Part shown: positions 59,040-64,000 of the stretch, piece by piece | Layout of the letters: every line of letters begins with the position of its first letter | How positions within the stretch are numbered: position 1 is the first letter of the stretch | Source: Carya illinoinensis | Taxonomy: Eukaryota > Streptophyta > Magnoliopsida > Fagales > Juglandaceae | DNA length: 64,000 bases | Direction of reading: 5' to 3' | Assembly (NCBI RefSeq): GCF_018687715.1 | Contig: NC_056767.1 | Location: 2,604,001 to 2,668,000 of the forward strand | Position numbers and translations under genes: made by a program | Notes under the pieces: model-generated | Told to the model about the DNA's origin: nothing | Seen by the model: the letters and a program-made list of their open reading frames with translations, nothing else | The model's database searches: none

Positions 59040-59480
59040 CTGTCCATTTTCCCACCTCTTTTGCTTGTGTGTGGTGGTCCTAATTGCATGCACTCTTCGG
59101 CTGATACACCCCAAGAATCTTTCCCTCGCAATGAAATTCCAGTGAATTAAACCCATAACCTTTAGCTTTGATATCACTTATCGGATGCCACTCCACCTTA
59201 GAACTAATTGATGTTAGGAAAAACAAAATCAAGTCTTTTATAGCATTCACACCGCACCCCGCAACCTTATTTTGGAACCAGAGAGATTGATACGTGGACA
59301 CACCCAACAATAAAGTACACCAGCTCACCACCCCCACGAGTATAGACGCCGGAACCTTGACATGATGTGTGGGAAACAGAGTTAATTTCCATGCAATAAC
59401 CGGCAGTCCTTTAGTTATTCCAAGTTTGGGTTCTGAATAAGATTGACTAGTAGTGGAATATACAAGAGTCACCAGAGCAG
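59040..59480 (-). other. Duplicate of the 41.69-42.12 kb block
   Basis: Shares long words with the block downstream of WAKL-B, so the B/C duplication reaches beyond the kinase gene. A 130-codon minus-strand frame (59080-59472) is open here, but its counterpart in B is full of stops, so I do not call it a gene. Confidence 0.6.
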
Positions 59481-59539
59481 AGCCTATGGCAGGGGGATAT
59501 AAAAAACTAGTTTAAGTTGGTTACACTGTTATTTGGCCT

Positions 59540-60174
59540 ACGGTGCTAGCATGATGTGTCGTAATTGGCCCTTTTGATTTTGATGTATAGTTACAAAAGT
59601 ATATATTATATGTGATATCTAGAAGGGACTGTTCCATGATATTTGGGAATCCCATAAATAGGCAGGCAAATTATAAAGTGAGAGTGAAAAAGAAACACAA
59701 CTTTATTACAATCACTCAAACATTAAGATACTACAAGTATTTTTACACACAAAGGCATAAAAAGTTAAAAAGAAACACAACTTTATTACAAGCACTCAAA
59801 CACTAGGATACTACAAGTCTTTTTACACACAAAGGCATAAAAATTAAATACTTGATCTTGAACATACAAAAGAACAAGCTCTCACAAAAGCAAAGACCAA
59901 ATTGGACACTTGCGTAGCCTCTATGAGGGTCTACAAAAGATGAGTGAGAAGAAAAAGATGGTAAAGAAAGTGTGAGAGAAAAATGGAAAATGAAAGTCAT
60001 AGAATTCGAGGAAGATGGTGGCTGAAGGGCTGTGAGAGAGAATTCTAGGGATCAGAGACCAAGGAAACACTGCATGGTGTAAACTAAGGGACATAAAAAG
60101 ATTTGGAGGAAGTCATACTCGGTGGTGGGTAGCTATGGAATTGCCATGAAGCTGGGCAGAGAAAGAGGTTGTCT
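59540..60174 (-). other. 3' flank of WAKL-C with an 81-bp-scale tandem duplication
   Basis: Matches the flanks of copies A and B. AAGAAACACAACTTTATTACAA..ACACACAAAGGCATAAAAA occurs twice head to tail (about 59691-59770 and 59771-59845), a local duplication absent from A and B. Likely 3' untranslated and downstream sequence. Confidence 0.65.
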
Positions 60175-61301
60175 TCAGAATAAAGGAATCATGGAGCAAC
60201 AGGTGGGTAGAAATTGCGTGATGTTATCAATGGTGGTACTGGGTGAAGAATTGGCAATGCCAGCATCAAGACCCAAATCTCCTTTTATTGAACACTCGCT
60301 TTCTTCCTCATTTGAATGATTTTTCTTAATTCTCAAATCATTTAGCTTCTTTTCCACAGCCTTCATGGTTAGCCTATCCTCTCCATTTATGCTTAAGCAC
60401 CTTTTTGCAATATCCAAAACTTCCTTTAGCTCTTCAACATTGTCCTCATTTTTAATGTGGCGCTCAATAATTTCTAGGCAATCTTCATTTAGAGGAGAAA
60501 CAGAGTATGTTGGTAGATTTTTTTTACCTGTTAGTAACTCTGCCAAAATAACGCCAAAGCTATAGACATCACTTTTTTCTATTAATTGACCAGTGCGTAA
60601 GTATTCAGGATCCAAGTACTCAAATGTTCCTTGCTCTAATCGCATGTGATCAAGAGGAACTAGTCTTGAAGCTCCGAATTCAGCAACTCTTACTGTATGA
60701 TTCTCGTCTAAAAGTATATTTGCAGATTTCACATTTCTGTGAATAATTGATTTGGAATGTAGGTATGCAAGGGCTCTTGCAGCTTCTGTTGCTATCTTCA
60801 AACGCTTTTCCCATGAGAGCAAAGATGACTTATCTTTATCATGGATATGGTCAGAAAGTGTCCAATCTGTGATGAATTCATAAACTAGCGAGGGCACTTT
60901 TGTTTCCAAACAACAACCCAATAGTTTAACCACATTCTTGTGGTTTATTTGAGTAAGCACAATCATTTCATTTATGAAGGGTTTAATCTGATCTTTGAAG
61001 TGTTTAATCTGGTCTTCATCAACAGTTTCAGACTTTTTAATAGCAACCACTTTATTATCTGTTAATACTCCTCGATAAACCGTTCCATCGCCTCCTTGGC
61101 GAAGCTTTCTACTCTTGTCATAATTATTAGTGGCCTTCTCAAGTTCTCTTGCACGGAAGATAACTGGTTTCATCGATCCTTGATGATTAGAGAGTTGTGC
61201 GTTGAAAATTTCCAGTCTGAGCTTAATGGCACATCTTGTTTGTATTACCCAATATACCCCAACGCTTCCAACTACTAGCACTAAGGAGGTTGTGCCGATA
61301 C
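60175..61301 (-). CDS. WAKL-C exon 3: transmembrane and pseudokinase domain
   Basis: Acceptor at 61302 (..ATATGTAG|G). The frame is open to a stop at 60175. It gives a transmembrane helix (GIGTTSLVLVVGSVGVYWVI), the juxtamembrane ELEKATNNYDKS, and a full-length WAK-type kinase: VVAIKKSE (ATP Lys present), [20 protein letters not shown] (helix C Glu present), ALAYLHSKSIIHRNVKSANI, VRVAEFGASRL, QGTFEYLDPEYLRTGQL and DVYSFGVILAELLTGKK. Three key residues are changed: the first Gly of the P-loop (RQGGDG), the catalytic Asp (HRN for HRD) and the metal-binding Asp (EFG for DFG). It should therefore be catalytically weak or dead while keeping the fold. Such receptors can act as scaffolds or decoys (family-level knowledge). 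Exons 1 and 2 lie at 63594 to edge and 61852-62019. Confidence 0.9.
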
Positions 61302-61851
61302 CTACATATAGTTGACCATGGAGATCAGCTAATAAAAATATTTCTATTATTTCAATTTTGGAAAATATATAACTGTTTTAAAAATTAAAGAAACGCATAT
61401 GTAACAGCATATCTAGTAATTTGGAGACATCTTGTTATGCAAATATAAAGACGAGATCAATTGAGGCGAATAAACGAATACATCTTGACCATTAACAATA
61501 TGCATCTAATGAATAAATCATCAATTAATGTAAGCTTGTAGAAGAATTAAAGATCTACCATGGGCGGTTTCTAAATGTTGTTCGCCTTAAAATTAAAAAT
61601 ATAAATGAACTACGAGTTATGAAAAAAAAAAAACTACGAGTAATGATAGATATATAACTCTTTTTACACTTACTTTTATCTCTGTTTTAAATGGATAACA
61701 CTTTTATAAAATGAGTCGTAAAATGATAATAGGTTATGATAATTTTAGAAAAAAATTCTTTCATTTAAAATGAAATTGTAAAAGAGTTTTAAAAAGAATT
61801 GTATGTATATATATACACACACAAACATATACATACAGGAAATGTACTTAC

Positions 61852-62019
61852 CAGCACCAATCTTTCGATCCTTTCTTCCTTTCTTCGCAACACAACCGGT
61901 TCCATCCTTTCTTCCGTCCCCTCGGCTCCCTTTGCGGCAAGAACATGTATAGTTTCCCATTGTGTTTTTACAGCGTTCTGGATAAGTGCAATTATTACCA
62001 CTTTGGCACTCGTTAATAT
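61852..62019 (-). CDS. WAKL-C exon 2: EGF-like module
   Basis: Acceptor TTGTTTCACAG at 62020-62021 and donor GTAAGT at 61851. Encodes DINECQSGNNCTYPERCKNT, MGNYTCSCRKG and GTGCVAKKGRKDRKIGAG with open frame. Phase agrees with both neighbours: exon 1 ends in G, completing GAT (Asp), and exon 2 ends in G, completing GGT (Gly). This is the calcium-binding EGF-like module of WAK ectodomains. Confidence 0.9.
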
Positions 62020-62570
62020 CTGTGAAACAATTCAACATCGTATAATCAAGCACGAATTTTAAGGAACCTAAAGTAAGTAGTTCAGTTGAAAAAATAAATA
62101 AATAAACTTGATAGCCAGGAGAAAATGACACGAATTAATGCAATATTTGAAATTCTAGAATTTTTTTTTTTTTTACTTAATTCTACGATTTAAAGTGGAC
62201 CGAAGAAATAAACATACGAAAGTGATTTGCATTTAATATTGTTTGAAAGAGCAATTCATTCAATCGAGAAGTTATAAATGTTGTGGATTTCAATTTATAC
62301 TCATATCTACTTTTTTTATATTTACAATATATTATTATATATAATGTAATATAATTTAGTTGATCTATACACACAAAATAAAAATATATAAGCCAAATAA
62401 ATATTAAAAAATAAAATCAAAATATGAAAAAATTGGATAAATAATATTTCCAAGATATTTTTAAACAAATAAAATAGATGTGTTTTAAATGATGAACAAT
62501 AAAAAGAATTTGTATATTGCAATTTAAAAGTAAAAGGAAACCATTGAGAATGCTCTTAAATTTCATATAT

Positions 62571-62606
<36 letters not shown>

Positions 62607-63593
62607 TAATATTCACTTAATATTTCACACACTCTCAATTGAGGCGCTATCAAATTTAGGCAAGAACTTGTGGAGATCATTTTGCCCTTTCCTGTGCCCC
62701 AGCCAGATTTTCCTACAATCTAATGTGTAGATGAGATAAAACACACTACAACAAATTCAGCTATTTGCCACCATTTTTTTTCCCACACATGAAAAATTGC
62801 CGCTTATACATATGTATTCTCACAAAATTATTGTCTCCAAAAATACTCAACAAAATTGTCAATAAAAATATCCAATATCGGCAACAAATAATCACCAAAA
62901 ATATTTTGCGTCACAATAAGTCTAAATCTGCTGCAATGTGTTTGTTCTAACGACATACAGTCGTCACTAAAGGGAGAAACCTTTTCATAACAAACTGAAT
63001 TCTATTGTGACAAACAAGTGTTGTCATTATACCCAGGATATATAAATAGGCCCAAGTTGCCAATACTAACATATTTCAAGGAATTGTCGTTGTCCGAAAA
63101 GCCAATTGAAGTCAAACATCCATTGTATAACCTCATGGCAATAAACTTATTGTTAGTCATCCAAGTTGCCATACTTGTATTTTTTTGGCGACATAAGTTC
63201 CCAGAAGACATCTATTTCCTACAACATATATTTGTGGTAAGTAATCAATAGCCAAGTTATGAATTTATCAGATAGCATATTAGTGGCAAGGTTGCATGCC
63301 GGGAATTGAGTTTGTTGGTCGAGATTGGGAGTTAGGTTTGCCGTATTACTGACAAACTAAATGACTTCTAGCAACGGCATAAATTGCCAATATATGTAAG
63401 TATTTTCGTCAAAATTTAAGATAGCCGAAAGTAGTAGTTAAATTGGCAATTTATTATCTACAATAATGTGGCGGTATTTTGTTGTGGCTTTATATTCATT
63501 TGCTGCAAATTAAATGGTATTTGCTGCAAAAACTTTTGGCGGCAATTGTATGTATTTGTTGTAGTGACATTCTCTACTCCGAACTATACATAC
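62020..63593 (-). other. WAKL-C intron 1, carrying a CACTA MITE
   Basis: About 1.57 kb. The donor (GTATGT at 63593) and acceptor are standard. Contains a poly(T) run (62161-62174), an (AT)n run (62571-62602) and the element at 62744-63566. Confidence 0.8.
62744..63566. mobile_element. Non-autonomous CACTA-type element, 823 bp
   Basis: Ends CACTACAACAAAT and ATTTGTTGTAGTG are perfect 13-bp inverted repeats, and the 3-bp target duplication ACA is at 62741-62743 and 63567-63569, both typical of CACTA (En/Spm) elements. Subterminal TTGCC/GGCAA words recur on both strands. It encodes no transposase. Confidence 0.9.
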
Positions 63594-64000
63594 CTTGGCA
63601 ACCATTGAGGAGGTATGGGTTTCCACCATAACCAGGATTGCATCTGCAACGGTATCCATACGAGGAATCATAACATGCGCTGTTCCTTCCGCATAGGATG
63701 TCCGACTTTGCGATAGCACGTTCACACGTTTCATATCTAATTCCCCAATCAAAGACCACAGGAAATTTCATATTGGACACGTTTGGAATCAGATATTCGG
63801 GGGAGAAATGGAACGCATCTCTTTTAACAATGAAAGCATAGCTGCAGGGATTGGACTTCCATACTCCTTTGTGCCCAGAAAAGCTCCGTACTGATAAACT
63901 AGATTCCCCCAATCCTTTTGGAATGTTTAACTGGCAACACCCAATTCCAGAACAAGACCCATTGGCCACATCGTTAATGTTTTCACAAACAGAGAGGCAG
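63594..64000 (-). CDS. WAKL-C exon 1, 3' part, cut by the right edge
   Basis: Open from the right edge to the donor at 63593. It gives CLSVCENINDVANGSCSGIG, CCQLNIPKGL, KGVWKSNPCSYAFIVKRDAF, ILCGRNSACYDSS, and CRCNPGYGGNPYLLNGCQ before the splice. This is the C-terminal half of the WAK galacturonan-binding/WAK-associated ectodomain with its cysteines kept. Unlike copy A it has no stop before the donor. The signal peptide and N-terminal half lie outside the window. Confidence 0.88.

Noticed and set aside
59080..59472. A 130-codon minus-strand frame
   Set aside because: Its duplicate at 41.7-42.1 kb is interrupted by several stops and the peptide shows no domain, so the open frame is probably chance.

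Overview
The window is eukaryotic nuclear DNA from a flowering plant, most likely a woody eudicot. It carries split receptor-kinase genes with GT..AG introns, Ty1/copia and Ty3/gypsy-type LTR retrotransposons, an L1-type LINE with a plant-style ORF1 and RNase H, hAT/CACTA/Mutator-like MITEs and an endogenous plant pararetrovirus remnant, all in AT-rich filler. The species cannot be fixed from sequence alone. I saw no rRNA, tRNA or CRISPR.

The host-gene theme is a tandem family of three wall-associated-kinase-like (WAKL) receptor genes, all on the minus strand: copy A (about 9.85-23.57 kb), copy B (about 43.2-45.44 kb) and copy C (about 60.2 kb to beyond the right edge). Each follows one exon plan: exon 1 with signal peptide and galacturonan-binding ectodomain, exon 2 with an EGF module, exon 3 with transmembrane segment and kinase. 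Copies A and B are pseudogenes. Copy C has open frames in all visible exons but has lost the HRD and DFG aspartates, so it looks like a pseudokinase. A RALF-like secreted peptide gene (25.2-25.6 kb) and another small secreted-peptide candidate (40.9-41.2 kb) lie among them, giving a cell-surface signalling neighbourhood.

Layout. 1-285: 5' end of a minus-strand transposon-type ORF, with a promoter-like region and palindromic CGTTCGAACG motifs to about 2.04 kb. 2.04-4.7 kb: endogenous caulimovirid (florendovirus-like) RT/RNase H, second ORF and viral-type promoter. 5.6-6.5 kb: a MITE and a 651-bp solo LTR. 6.5-9.0 kb: unassigned. 9.0-23.6 kb: WAKL-A, whose intron 1 holds a complete but dead copia element (11947-17037, TSD TGCAA) and a non-autonomous LTR element with two tandem arrays (17654-22046, TSD CAATA). 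25.2-25.6 kb: RALF-like gene. 27.09-35.54 kb: LINE with a 19-bp TSD, split by a 3.18-kb solo LTR (31515-34695, TSD CTCAG). 37.2-38.4 kb: gypsy integrase relic. 39618-40237: hAT MITE with an 8-bp TSD. 40.9 kb: small peptide gene. 41.7-45.4 kb: WAKL-B unit. 45.5-50.2 kb: AT-rich MITE-laden DNA. 51991-57413: second copia element (TSD GATAA) carrying an antisense ORF with its own TATA box. 57.8 kb: orphan exon-like fragment. 59.0 kb to end: WAKL-C unit, with a CACTA MITE (62744-63566) in intron 1.

Most of the DNA is nested mobile-element sequence in and between duplicated receptor genes. The best leads are the pseudokinase WAKL-C, the antisense ORF inside the second copia element, the divergent RALF-like peptide, the unnamed small secreted peptide, and the hairpin arrays inside non-autonomous LTR sequences.
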